From NCBI GenBank assembly GCA_002224055.1, contig AZLU01000204.1, positions 1-43,096 of the forward strand: 43,096 nucleotides of DNA, in the 5' to 3' direction. Positions 12,627-24,632 of the stretch are shown in pieces. Each line of letters opens with the position of its first letter. Within the stretch, counting starts at the first letter, position 1. The DNA is from Pezizomycotina sp. ARF18. Taxonomy: Eukaryota > Ascomycota. The notes beneath the pieces were generated by a model, which saw nothing but the letters and a program-made list of their open reading frames with translations, had not been told where the DNA came from and searched no databases. The translations under genes and the position numbers were made by a program.

Positions 12627-15290
12627 ATGAATCGTGTTCCTTCGCGGTCACCCCACCCATACCACCGGAAATCCCTCTCGTCATCAACTGCGCCAGCAAT
12701 ACCCCCGCCGTCCTCAACCTCTACGGCACAAAATGCAGACTTTCCTTTTGCAACGAACGCTGATCAAGAGCTACAATGCACCTCAGCGCATTCCTCCTCC
12801 GAGGATTCTGGAACTGAGGCCGACGATGAGAAGGAGCCAGGTTGGCAGCAAAAGGTCATTACTTGAGCAGGCGCAGAACGTTACCAGCCCCGCCGCAGAA
12901 AAAAGGTCAATGGGAGGTTGACGATGATGAGCGCCCCAGCGGAAGGGATCGAGCTACAGAGAGCGGAACGGCAACTCCGACAGGAGCTAAAGAGATCGAT
13001 TTGGAAGAGAAAGCAAAATTCCTAGCCAGAGGCAGCAGTAAGCTTGGTGGTAGAAAGAGGATTGTATTTTTTCGGAGGAGCTTGGAGGTGTTTTTGATGA
13101 TACTGCTGTCTGTAATCGTGTGTTGCCAACGTGCAGTATTTGATGAGATAATATGGTGGAAGAGAGGTAAGAATACTTTTACATATGCTGCACTATTCCC
13201 ACAATTAAAGAGAATGAATTTCGTCAAATTATCCGAAGCTAATTCATGGTTGGTGTTGGTACAGAGATTGCAGTATTTCTGTCGACTCTGATAGCTGTAA
13301 CTACCATACAGCCCGCTCGCTCTTTCTCTCGAAACCCACAGAGCGTTTCTCTACCTCCCACATTAGATCCATCGCCGTTGCTCTATCCGATCCTTTTCCC
13401 TCCTTTAATTGCTCTGTCGCTGCAACCGTACACGTCATTTTATATGGCACCGGCTCTTATATGCTCGCTTGCATCAATCCCTCCTGGACTTTTTCAGGGT
13501 ACGGTATTTGCGGATACAAGCCTACGCTACTTGGTTACCTAGCACCTCTTCTTGCTCAAAAATAATCGCCAAAGATGTCGCGGAGGAATTCATGTACATG
13601 CCCGTTATCCATGCCAATTTGGTATCACTTGGTATGGAGCTCGTCATTCCAAGTTTAAGCACTACGGAAACGAGGCTACTCGCAACCGGCCTTGTATCCC
13701 TACTTTATAATTCGCTAGCGTCGCAGATGATTATTCTTAAAGTAATATTATGGTGGACTGGTGGTGCGCTTCTTATATTTGGAAAGAAATTTATGGAACG
13801 GGAGGTGGAGCTTGAGCGGTCCGTCGTGATTGCACGCGGTCGGATGCGAGCAAGGAGTCGTAGGGATAAGATGGAAGGAAAGAGAGCCATGGTAAGCAAT
13901 ACTACGGAAGAGGAATCTTTATCTCCGCCTCCGCGTTCGAAAAGTAATCCAGCTTGTCCCCTTCAGGCGCCGGGCCCGGGGTCGAGAAAGCTTCTTGATA
14001 TTCTCCCAAGCACCCTTCCGCAGGATATCCCGTTCTGGAAGGCAATCTATGCTATTCCTGTCTATCTCACTCTTTTGATAGCTATTGTGGCCTTCGAGCG
14101 GCCGTACATTGCTCAGAATGCGTTGTCCGGGGTTGACCCTTTCTTTTGGGCTATCGGATACCTTCTGTCCGATCTCCCTTTCTATAACGATTTGGTCACG
14201 TTCCTTGGTTTAGACGGCGTTCATGGGATTAATGTGCGCGGCCATGAGCGTCATTGGGGTCCCAACTTTCGATTAGCTCTCGCTGGATTTTGGTTGATCA
14301 CCGTACTCGTGGGGATATGGTTCGTTATCACGTTAGGAAAAGGCGTAAGGGTCCCAATTGAGAAACTTGGTCTCGAGATTCATGGTCCCGGCTGGCTTGG
14401 GTTGGCCGAAGTTGCTCGCGGTCGGGCAGTAGAGGTGGATACTCGACGAAAGGTTTTCCACGGTTTAGTCGTAGCAATGTTCGTGCCAACTATATTTCTA
14501 GACGTGAGTGTATACTTTCCCCGTCTGTCTGTCTCTCTCTCTCTCTCTCTTTTTTTTTTTTTTTTTTTTTTTGGCGAAACTAAAATTTCCTGCGGACCAT
14601 ATAGCCTCCTTTCGTGGCCATAGCCTTCGTTATCGCCCTAGCTTTGTTCCTGATTCTAGATATTCTCCGCGCCAGTTTACTTCCGCCCTTATCACGTCCT
14701 CTTTCGATATTTCTGGCTCCCTATGTTGACGGGAGAGACCTTCGGGGCCCTATTGTTGTCTCACATGTTTTCCTCTTAATCGGATGCGCGATACCGCTGT
14801 GGCTGTCCCTAGCTGGTGCGACTACTGCAGGGGATCCCGAAGCTTTGGACAATGTTGCAGACGCGCCGTTCGGCATCTACTGGGTGGCACCAGCCAGAGA
14901 ACTGGCTATGATATCGGGCATTGTCTGCGTCGGAATGGGAGACGCAGCCGCTTCTTTAATAGGAAGAAGGTTTGGGAAGCATAAATGGGGATGGAGCGGT
15001 GGAAAGAGTCTCGAGGGCTCCTTCGCTTTCACAATGGCTGTCTGTCTCGGTCTCATGCTCGGTAAACTCTGGCTCGTTGTCGGAGCATTCGTGCCAGGAG
15101 AAGGAGGCATTGGCAAGGGTGGCTCCGCGCACTGGGAGATATCACACTCGCTCGATCCTCCGACTTTTTGCTCAAGGCGACAGTCGTCGGCGCTATCGGT
15201 AGCCTCCTAGAAGCTGTAATAACCGGCGGAAACGACAATGTCATGATTCCAGTCGTGCTTTGGCTAGCGATACGTGCACTTCAAATTTAA
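12627..15290 (+). CDS. SEC59: dolichol kinase
   Basis: Polytopic ER membrane enzyme that phosphorylates dolichol with CTP, supplying dolichyl phosphate for N-glycosylation, O-mannosylation and GPI anchors. Exons 12627-13166, 13265-14503 and 14605-15290; about 822 aa after allowing four missing bases. The N-terminus is disordered with an LPAPP segment. Many hydrophobic spans follow (for example SLEVFLMILLSVIV, LLYPILFPPLIALSL and AIAFVIALALFLILDILRA). The signature for the family is in the last exon: GMGDAAASLIGRRFGKHKWG followed by GGKSLEGSFAF, the CTP-binding/catalytic motif. The C-terminus in a shifted frame reads LLEAVITGGNDNVMIPVVLW, as expected for the family. Breaks: near 12842-12866, 13495, 13558 and 15090-15117. 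The last could instead be a 56-nt intron (15062-15117, GTAAAC...CAAG) that joins in frame, but it lacks a clear branch point and would remove a membrane span. Confidence 0.93.
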
Positions 15291-16166
15291 GCGGAGATCA
15301 CCTAGGGATCACTTTTACAGTTTGTAAATATTCCCCATGTTATGTATATAAATAGTATGTTCGGCATTCACTCGTTCCTTTGGAAAAGGTCGTATATGCC
15401 GTGTTCCGTGTCCAGAGGCACATATACATAGACAGAAGAAGCAGATAAATAAAAAAGCATAAGCATTTCTTTTTACACGCAACGCAAACGAACGTCGCGG
15501 TATATGGTTCTTTGCCAGTGATAGAAGGTGAGTTTTCTTATGGATCTATCAAATTTCAAGAACTTTCTTCCTTTGGGATAAGATTTCAGGATGGTTAAAC
15601 CATTAAGTATGTAGTATCATAAGCTACATGTATTGCTACTTTCCAAAGTTGTGTAGACTCTTATCTTTTTTTTTTTTTTTTTAATCACGTCCCTTTTTCT
15701 CCCCTCTCCGAATAAAATTATAATGTATACTTGAATATATATGTACTTAGTATGTATAAGCATGTATATAGCATTATTTTTTTAACCTCCTCTTGAAGAC
15801 GACGACGACGACTACTTCCTATTTCTCTAATTAAAGAATATAAACTCTCTCCAGGTCGGAATATTATAATAATATATAATAATGTTCATCGTGATATCAC
15901 TTTATTCGATTTCTCTTTCTCTCACCCCTCTCTTTTTTCCTACACTTTCCCTCCAGTTTCTTCTATTATTAAAATATTTTTCTCCAAAAGGTCTCGCAAT
16001 ACCTTTTAACACAGGCGATGTTCGTTTGTTATTTCACAGAACGATCATCAGCATTGGGACGTATTCATTTATCGCATCGTGCCTTTTTTCACTCGGAAAG
16101 TAGATAAATATAAATATATATAACAACAAAAGTCAAGCTTGATCTTCAGAAGAATTAAATCATACC
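15291..16166. other. intergenic region with pyrimidine-rich promoter tract
   Basis: No gene recognised. It holds the SEC59 3' end, a T tract of about 18 bases at 15666-15683, and a strongly CT-rich stretch at about 15905-15970 that probably belongs to the promoter of the next gene. Confidence 0.55.
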
Positions 16167-19161
16167 ATGTCAACTGAGATATCGGCTACGAAATCCCCGG
16201 CTCCGCAGCGTACGCTAAGGGCAGACAGCATTCGAATGTTGGAGCAAGAAGCATCGTATGGAAATGCTCCTTCACCTTCTTTCAGCAACGGTAGCAGCCT
16301 ACGAACGCCCATGGCCGGATTTCGAAACGCGGAAGCTCGGTTTATAGCATGGACGAGAAGCCCTTGCCGGTGGTGAAATTCCGTGACCCACTGGTGGCGG
16401 TTAACTTCAACCAGGTAAGAGCTACCTCACCCTGGACGTTTTGACTGTTCAGCAGCTGAAATTTTGTATTTTGGAAAAAAACAGGACGACAGCTTAGCGC
16501 CAAAGCCATCACCCCTCCGCATGAGCAAATCGTATCCGGTCCTTTCTCAGTATCACGGCGAGGATGACGATCACAACTCCTGCAGGTCGTCATTCGATGA
16601 ACGGATTAAAAATATCCCACCTTTATTGATGAAAAAGCCTGAGCTCTCTGCCTACTCTAGGGAAAATTCCGGTATGTTGTATCCTGATATCTATTTTACA
16701 TCCCTTCGACTAGGACCTCTATCTCTAACATTAAAAAAAAAGATGGCGCCCCTTTCTCAAGGAGAAAAGCTTTATCGATGCGTTTGAAGGGCATCTCAAG
16801 AAAGTCATTTAGCACAGTTCGCCTTCATTCAAGGTTTCAAGAAGATATAGTATCAGCCACTACTCAGTTAGATATCAGAGAATCAGAACCAGGTGTCGAA
16901 TTAAGGACTTTGGAACCAATGCCTCACTCGCTTACCCAGGAAGAGCTCGAACATGAGCGGCGCGTGCTGGCAAGAGCCCTTTCGGAGAATGCAGCATCCA
17001 TGGGCTGGGCTAGAAGAACCGCTAAAAGGGTGTTCAGCGGATCAAAGAAGGAGATTGAAGAAGAAGCGGAACGCATCTTTGGTCCACCGGAAATTGAAAC
17101 TTTGGAGCGGGATTACGACCTATTTGACAATTCGAGCTCTACCGCTATCCGTGGCCGTCGTGAGGTTTCAAACTACTCAAAAAACCAGATATTCCTTTTC
17201 ACAGACGCTCGCCGAGGCTCAAATGACGCTGCGGGAACCAATTTCATGAGCTCTACCGGTCATGGCTTTGTTTTTGATCCGTTCCGTGAGTTTAACAGCG
17301 TCCAGGTTGAACTAAAAAACAACACCAGCAACGGAAGGATGTCAAACGAGTTAAGCGTCGACACCATTCGGAAGATATATTTACGACTCCTCATGGAGCA
17401 TGTTGGGCAAGACTGGATCAAAATGCTCCGAGAGCTCCGAAGGATGTCTCTGGTTGAGCTCGAGCGTTTGGCTCTCCAAACTTTCAGGATCCTTACTGTT
17501 CAGCCGATGGTATCGAAGATTGACTTCCACGGCTTTTTCCGCCACCATACTTACCCGACCTTCCTCAAATGGGTCCATTGCAAAAAATTGACGATCACCG
17601 TTTCTGAAAAGGCCGACTGCTTCGCTGTCTATCAGCATGTCAAGACCATCGGTGAGAGGGTATTCGTTTATTCAACGAGATGTCCTTTTGACAAGACCCA
17701 CGATGGGCCGAGGACCGTGGCACCTTACTTTGTCGGATACCTCGAAGTCGGCCATAAAGTATTGGGAAACATAGTTGCGGATGTTGCTATTACTCCCTGG
17801 GGCGATACTAAGGTCTTGTTGGCAGTTTTGACCACCGATGGCAGAGTTAACATGACCTGTTTCAACATTCCCAAGACAAGACTCGCTCCTGAGAACGGAC
17901 AGCTAGATTGGAATGATCGCTCTGTCCGCGCAGCCCCGACGGCATACACCATGTTTGTTCCAAGGCAACAGTGCGACAGGATCAAATTTACCAGAGACGC
18001 CAGCTTACTCTTGTTCAGCAACGGAACGATCACCGTGCACAATTACAATTCTCATGAACGTTTTTCAGATGGGGAGCAGCGCCAGATGGTGTATAGATTT
18101 GCAAACTACACAGGTCACAAAACAGTTGCGTCTTCCTTTGACAGGGAAAGCGCCATGTCCTACATTATGAGTATCGATGTCGATAGCCACCACTTGATCA
18201 ACAACCGTGAGCGTATCGTCATGAATAACAATCTTACAAGCATTGCTCATGACAGCAGTTATATATGGTTCCCGGATGCTACCGTCCTGTCCTCCTGGCC
18301 GGTGATTTGACCAGGGCAGCTATTATTACTACCTTGAACCCACCAGCAATCAAGATTATGAGGTCCAGCTATTTCTGGTACAATGAAACTCATCCTAGGG
18401 TGGAGACAAGGGTCTATGACTGGCAGCTGCGAATCCCTTCGTACGGACGAGGTGCTGGCATTGGAGTTGATACAGTGCATTCTTATACTGGTGCATGGCT
18501 TCGCAGGGACGGACACGCATACGACTCTACTGAAATTATCATCGCCGTTGCATTTTGGAACGGGGAAGTCTGGATCTTCGGAGCAGACGGAGGCACCGTG
18601 AAAGGGTATGATCCTCTGTACGTCGAGGATGGTCGCGAGTGGCGTGGCGTTGTGGAACCGAATAGTGAATACCTCCAGCATCTCGCACAGGAAGCACGTC
18701 TTGTTTCGGAACCTACACAGGATCAACTGACGCAAAATTCAGTGCGCGCTCGATCTTTCTCCGGTGATGGACCCGTTCCTTTGGTTTCTAACCCTGCTGC
18801 AGCGAACACCGGATTTTCGGACTGCCCCCGGCTTTTGCAAGGTAGATTGCTGGTTAAGCTCAAGTCGACACCGCAAAGTATACACTTTGAGGTCCCACAA
18901 AATTCGTCCATCGAATTTAAGCAGTACGGAAGGACTGGCCTCGTTATCAACACCTCTGACAGGACTATTGAGAGGTATTACTTTTCGGGCTTCGGAGGCG
19001 AAGTTGAATATCATGGCGAAGTCTGGAACGAGAACTGGACGCTGTCCACTATCCCAGACGAAAAGAACAGTGACGTTTACCATTCTGTCAACGGCATATA
19101 CAGGAAGGGACCTGATCAAGTTGTGGGTGTGCAGGTGGCGGGAAATAATTGGATTATCTGA
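16167..19161 (+). CDS. large uncharacterised fungal protein
   Basis: Not recognised. Exons 16167-16414, 16485-16671 and 16743-19161, both introns GT...AG (70 and 71 nt); about 951 aa after correcting two missing bases (near 16320-16350 and 18262-18300). The start ATG begins MSTEISATKSPAPQRT. Residues 1 to about 150 are Ser/Pro/Arg-rich and probably disordered. A charged helical segment follows (EELEHERRVLARALSENAA through KKEIEEEAERIF). From about residue 240 to the end the protein is rich in beta-type repeats with regularly spaced Trp, Gly and aromatic positions, for example VADVAITPWGDTKVLLAVLT, IIIAVAFWNGEVWIFGADGG and a last GNNWII. This resembles a beta-propeller (WD-like or lectin-like), but that is inference from pattern only. 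No signal peptide or clear membrane span is visible. Codon use is even and the long frames are clean apart from the two breaks, so it is a real gene. It is flanked by SEC59 upstream and has a long T-rich 3' region. Confidence 0.8.
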
Positions 19162-20339
19162 GAATTTGTCCTTGGAGTAAGACTTTTATATTCATCATGG
19201 TTCTCTTTCGAGCGCCGAGTTCCTTGAGTTCGTTTCTTTGGTTTCGGATTTTCTAATCAGTGCTGTTCAATTTGGACAGATTCATTGTTTCTTGGTTGGA
19301 GAAAGCGCTGGCGTATTCCTCTCATTTTCATTGTTCTGAGGTCGTCATTCTATTCACTTTTTTATTTTCTCTACGTTCATCTTTTTTAGTTCCCATGAGA
19401 TTTTGCCCCTGTTTTTTCAATTCTCTCAAGGGAAGATGACTCCACAAATTTCTGTTTTCTGTTATTTTGGATATGGACTTGTTGGCGCTTTTTGATACTC
19501 CTGTGAACCCTTCGGTTTTTTTGTGACCCTTATTTTACAGTTCAGTCATTATTGTGTTCTTTGTCTTAACCTGTAGGTATCTTCTTGAGAGGCGTTTTTG
19601 TTGCACCAGTTTGGAGCAATCTTCCTTTTTACCCCTTGACCTATTTTTTGCAGCACAGGATAGACGGAAATAGCAGGAGGAGAGAAGCGGGAGGATGTCA
19701 GCTACAGTGTTACTTTCTCTTTTCCATGATTTGAACTATGATGTAAATTGAACATCGTACTTTGGAGAATTACATGGAGTACGTACTCGAATCCTTTAAT
19801 AATAATACCGCGTTTAATGTATGGTATTAAATATTACTCAAATAAAAGAGGCTATAATATTTGGCAGCTCAACATTAGGCTCTAGCTACGAAAGGCAAAC
19901 TCTTATTATTATATTCTTGTAATACGTAAACTTCTCCTGTAATTAAACCCGAAGTACTGTTTACGGAAGCTAAAATTGACGCGGTCCGCGCTATAATTGA
20001 ATAAATTATAGCAAAAGTTGACAAGAAGATAAGGGTATAGCCTAACGCCTCGTCGCTAGGTTATAACAAGGTATACAGTGCGAAATTTGGGTGGAGCAAT
20101 ACCAAGCTCGTCGAATTTGCGAATTCGAGGGCGCTAGAGTAGGGCATTTAGCGTGGGCCAAAACGACTGGTACAGTATTTTTTACCGAGGTGAAAAGGCA
20201 CCTTAACGCCTCGGAAAACTGCAAAAAATTTGCCAAAACGAGCATTTTACCATCCAAAACAAAAAAATAAAATTAAAAAATATTTTAAACCTCAACGCCC
20301 AGAGAAAACGACGCTAAGAGCCCTGCGCTAGAGGCGTGG
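19162..20339. other. probable 3' untranslated region and decayed sequence
   Basis: The first 500 bases are T-rich and look like the 3' untranslated region of the preceding gene. From about 19945 to 20142 on the plus strand a protein-like frame is interrupted by two internal stops (TAA, TAG). Reading through them gives segments such as EAKIDAVRAIIE and LGYNKVYSAKFGWSNTKL. I do not recognise it; it may be a relic of a mobile element or gene. Confidence 0.4.
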
Positions 20340-21166
20340 TTCGCCAGAGGTCCCAGGGATAGAGCCTGTGGCTGTAAGTAAGATGGGGTTGAAGGGGACT
20401 CCCGGTTTGAAGATCTTCCGAGCACCCCTCGATATCCCTTACCATTGATTTGACATTGTAGACCGTAAACCCACCGTGAGCTTTTCAAAGACAACTTTTC
20501 TCGCTTATTCCGCTTATTAAAATTTCAAAAACATCCCGCCGTACTGTTGATCGTTTCCAAGAATTTGTGACTCGATTAATTCGCCGGTACCTGATACAAT
20601 AGCCACGAACTGCATAACAACACCGGGCTTGACAGCAATGTCATCGATCCAGGCTGATACGGCGGGACAACGTAGTCTTGGACTGCTGCTTCATTTTTGT
20701 GTAGCTTCAGCCTGTCCTTGACGGCCTCCTTGTTTTCCTCCATGGGTTCTCCCGAGATGCATTGATACCACCGACGTAGATCTAAACAGCGAAGGCTCCA
20801 GGCTTGATGCATTTAAAGTTGATGCACGTCGCTTCCTCGTCTGATTATCAAAAACGAAGCGGCCTTTGGTGAGATTTACGGCTCTCCGAGGGTAAAAGCG
20901 TAAAGATTGGATAGAGACACTCACTATTCAACGTCACATAACCCCTCCTTTCTCCGCCATCGAAGCCGGAAGCTTCGAACCGAAATCTGCGGTGTTATGC
21001 AGGACGATGTTGCCGAGGTCTGGGGAAGATCTGCAACATGATCGTCTTTACTGGGAGGGTTGTCCGGCACGCGGATCGTTCGTTTAAAAGAGATTTCTAG
21101 AGCTGATTCGGATTCGAGGTCCTTTATGTCAATGCTTTCGTTATTGGGGGTAAGCTGGGATCCCAT
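20340..21166 (-). pseudogene. decayed ISGEP-motif / ubiquitin-like fungal family gene
   Basis: Read on the minus strand from the ATG at 21166. Fragments in changing frames match, in the right order, a fungal protein family I know by its conserved motifs and that has no assigned function: RTIRVPDN; then SPDLGNIVLHNTADFGSKLP with ASMAEKGGV; then IYVGGINAISGEPMEE; then AVQDYVVPPYQPG; then GVVMQFVAIVSGTGE and LGNDQQYGGM. Members usually continue into a ubiquitin-like domain, and downstream (about 20420-20480) VYNVKSMVRDIEGC resembles the helix of that fold. The segment between SMAEKGG and CIKPGAFAV is replaced by sequence without the usual QREAMW block, and the QYGGM segment runs straight into a stop. 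Unlike the other genes here, the breaks include missing conserved blocks, so I call this a pseudogene. Ubiquitin-like membership is from recalled family layout. Confidence 0.6.
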
Positions 21167-21639
21167 TATTTTTCTATCGCCTTTTTACTTCGCTTGCTAG
21201 GAGATTTCGTGAGATTGGAGGGTTTCAGCTCAGGAATCGAGACGTCTTGATATGTTAAGGCCTGCTGCTAGGTACGATTTCATACTTTCGTGATTGCCTT
21301 GTGCTCGTAAGAGATGATTAGAAGTCAAATATAGCTTGTTAGTAATTGGAGTGTTTATAGACCTGGTGGGTTGTTGAGTAGTGAAAGAAAGAAGGAAAAA
21401 GTAATTCTCGTAGCGGGAGATGAGTAGAGTGGATAATAGTTTCTCTCGTTAAAAAATTTTTTAAATAAAGAACTCGATTAACTCATAAAGTCTTCATCTT
21501 CAAGTCATACATTGATAACTTCGCGACTCAAGGAGTATCAAAATCGAAAGAAAGATAATAAATTGTCTTCCTCTACTCGAACAGTTCTTTTATAGAAGAC
21601 GAACCCCTTCTTAGAATTCCCCTATCTACTTATTCGAAC
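21167..21639. other. intergenic region
   Basis: Divergent spacer between the minus-strand pseudogene and the plus-strand F-box gene. It is AT-rich close to the F-box start. No gene or strong motif was seen. Confidence 0.5.
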
Positions 21640-22636
21640 ATGGCATCAACCACAACCACATTACTAAAGAAGGGTCTCAGCCCAAAATCATTAAGCAGTT
21701 CCACTAAAGATCTCCTCTGTATTCTTCCAAATGAGCTCCTGCTGGAGATTCTCACCAACCTCGACACCTCCAGCATCTTCTCTGTTGCTCAAGTTAATAG
21801 GACTCTCCGCGGTATCCTCAGAGCCCACCACGAATTTATTCGTGTTTCAGCGCTCTATAACACCGAAATAACAACCTCTTTTGCAAATTCCTTTTCTAAC
21901 CTATCGCCAAATGTCCCAGCTGCCGTTCTTCAATACCCTCCTTACATCCAATCCCTCCGTCACGTCTTCAAGTAGAACAACTTGCCAAAGCCACGACAGA
22001 GCTCGCATTAAAGCTAGATATTTTAGATCATAAGGTATTCCAAGAGGAATATCCTTTCATAACTAATGAACCCTACGCAATCATTGATTATTTGGGTCTT
22101 GAATTTGAAGTTATGTTTTTCCCAGAGCTTTCTGAGGGAACCGCTTTCCAAGATTTCCAGGATTGGCTCTGCGAAGAGTCATTTGAAATCGCCGATGAAT
22201 ACTATCACAACCCTCCTCCCCAAAAGCCAGCTGCGAAAATGAAGCAGACACTGGCTTATTTTGCTTCAATTAACTATTATTATCCGCAAAAGACGGTTCA
22301 TGAACTAGAGAACTTTGTAACATCTAGAAAACGCTCAGAGAATCATTGGGTGTCGTTGAAAGCACGAGTAGATCGATTGTTGTTGCAGTATATAGACAGG
22401 AAGTATATCAAGTCGATGGGATAACGCCTCTTTGGCATGGAGATGATGAGCTGGAAAAGAGGTTTAACATCTTTTTTCGCCACAGCGAAACGCATTGGCT
22501 ACTCAATGTGCTCCAGTATGACGGCACCAACGAGTATAGTAATTGCGTTGATAGAGTTGATGCCATTTGGGAAAAGGTTGAAGAGGTTTGGTACAACTAC
22601 GGAGAGCTCTATGATCTCGAAAAGTTGCCCTGGTAG
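21640..22636 (+). CDS. F-box domain protein
   Basis: F-box proteins usually bind Skp1 in SCF ubiquitin ligases and recruit substrates. The F-box lies at about residues 26-65, containing LPNELLLEILTNLDTSSIFS followed by VAQVNRTLRGIL, which matches the family consensus (LP.E...EI...L......L..V....). The rest of the protein is acidic and aromatic-rich (for example DYLGLEFEVMFFPELSEG and WYNYGELYDLEKLPW) without a repeat I can name. No intron is needed. Two single-base losses break the frame, near 21955-21968 and 22385-22410; with both corrected the protein is about 332 aa and ends at 22636. Substrate is unknown. Filamentous ascomycetes carry many such orphan F-box genes. Confidence 0.85.
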
Positions 22637-24547
22637 AATGGTTCTTTTATAAGAAGTTTGATATATGGTGTGCTGAAAGCTTCTTTCTGCCCGATAATAA
22701 AGGATTTATTATGTTTAATATTATAATTTTAGGGAAAGTAAAAAAGAATGATGCTTAAGGCTACAAATAGAAAATTCGTTGTAATTTATTTTGTATTATT
22801 TCTTTCTATATATTTATTTCCTTACTTGTTTATCTTCTTGCTTATCCATCTGCTTAATTAATGTCGTGGGCGCCGAGTAGCACTATATAAAATGGCATAG
22901 CAACTTCTAAAGTAAAGATAATTTTTGTTGTGGAGCAACCTGCAGTGGATATTTAAGTAGCTAGAGAAATACTGGGTAGAGAGGTTAAACCTGCCCGTAG
23001 TTTTCGCCATCTTGAGTGGCATGCACCGGTGCTGCACAGGCTCTAATTAGTTTGCATGTCCACTAATGGAGACCAACGTTGTGTAACATTCATCTTTGAT
23101 CTTCCTCGAAGGAGCAGCGGTGTCTATTACCTTGCTTTTGTCTTAGCCACAATAGTGCTCGATGTGTTTAGATAATTTGATGAAGGTTTTGAAACTCGGT
23201 CCTCATTCTGAAATTTCTTCTGTCAATGATACGCAACCAGTGACGATGGTCCGGTTCCTTGCGAAAAGAAACGGAAAGCGTTATTTTTGAGAGAAAAATT
23301 GGTAAAGCAAAGGAAATGAATAGATATAGCGATATAAGGAGGCCGGAAGGAACGTAAAGGTAAGTGCTAAACAGCGCAGGGTACGCTTCTAATCGTAGTG
23401 AGAAAATATATTCCGGTGAAAGGTCCTAACTGCAAAGGTCCGCAAGAAAGAAACAGAAGATAAGGGGGAGGGGGAAAGCAGCCAAGGTGATTGGAACCCA
23501 TTTGCTCCAGGTATTTGAGGGTATATCCAAAAGTGAAGCACATGCACGTTGAGACTTACTATCTAGACAGTTTCCTTTCCGCGGTATCGGAAATGAGGAA
23601 GCCTAGTCACTGGAGAAGAGCTTTTTAGAGAAAGAGAAGATTATGACGAGACGTAACCTTATGCTATTCATGCTCACCTGAAACCCATAGAGTCCAATGC
23701 TACGACATTCATTATACAAGTTTCTTAGTACGTTTAAGCCGATACTAAATCGGTAGCCGGTTTCTTTGCAAAACTATGCTCCAAAAAACAAGAATTACTT
23801 AAGAAAACCCCACTTTTGAGCTTGAGTAGTGTAGGTTGTGATAATTACCAGAAAAAAGTTATAGCAGCTACGGCGGGATCGGGATTAACGGGATTAGCTA
23901 GGGTGGATGAAGGATATGTAGAGAGAAAAAAAAATTTATATCTCTTCGAGTGTGATACTCGTAGGCCCTATACTAAGTCCACATGACCAGCTTCTGTGTT
24001 TTTATTCCATTCTTTATTCTTCAAGTGCGCTATTTCATTTTACCTTTTTTTTTTTATAAAAAGACCGATAAGTTTTATCTAGGTTTTGTTCGTCTACCAA
24101 TGCTTTGTTTTATTTCTATTCTTCTTTTCTTCTGAAATCCCTAGTAATCTCCCTATCTTTTAAAGCACCATTGGATTTCCTTTTTGTTTGTTTGTTTTTT
24201 TTCAAACCCCGTTTCTCTTTCCCTATCTAAATTCTTCCTTCCTTTTTTTATAGTAATGATAATAACTTTTCTAAAAATTTTTTTCTCAACGTCCCTCATC
24301 TTTCAAGCCACCCTGTTATTAACCTCCAACGTCTTATTCGCTCCTAAACCTTTCCATATAGAAACAGCGACCAAAAACTCCTCAAGGATCATGGCAGCCT
24401 CAAGCCTCCTTACAACCCACTGCTCTATATCATTCTCAACGGCTGCCGCGGTACCAGGTCTTACTTGGTCTTGATTTTTGACCCCAGCTCCGACTAACAC
24501 CCATGCGTTTGGGGCAAAGGGGAGTCGCCGTGCCTGATAGATGTTGA
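22637..24547. other. gene-poor spacer
   Basis: No recognised gene. It includes the F-box gene 3' end. A plus-strand frame at 24184-24474 has hydrophobic composition but begins in a T-rich tract and has no family resemblance, so I do not call it. The remainder is AT-rich with no clear repeats. Confidence 0.5.
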
Positions 24548-24632
24548 GGCGTCACTGGGAATCGAACTCATGCCGAATGATTTGGTAATGTCCGGACTCT
24601 TCGGACTTTGCGGACGTGATTGGTATGACATC
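24548..24632 (-). tRNA. degenerate tRNA-like element (type II length), probable pseudogene
   Basis: On the minus strand an 85-base element has an acceptor pairing of 6 of 7 positions (5' GATGTCA with 3' TGACGCC, one G-T pair, one mismatch), a 5-bp stem GTCCG/CGGAC at exactly the anticodon-stem positions, and a B-box GTTCGATTC in the T loop. The length fits a long-variable-arm tRNA (Leu or Ser). Against a working gene: the anticodon loop AAGAGTC lacks the usual T at position 33, the D stem does not pair, and the T stem pairs at only about three positions. It could be a tRNA pseudogene or the head of a SINE-type element. Confidence 0.35.

Noticed and set aside
24184-24474. Hydrophobic plus-strand frame that could be a membrane protein
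   Set aside because: The hydrophobicity comes from T-rich DNA. The complementary strand is equally open and no family or splice support is visible.
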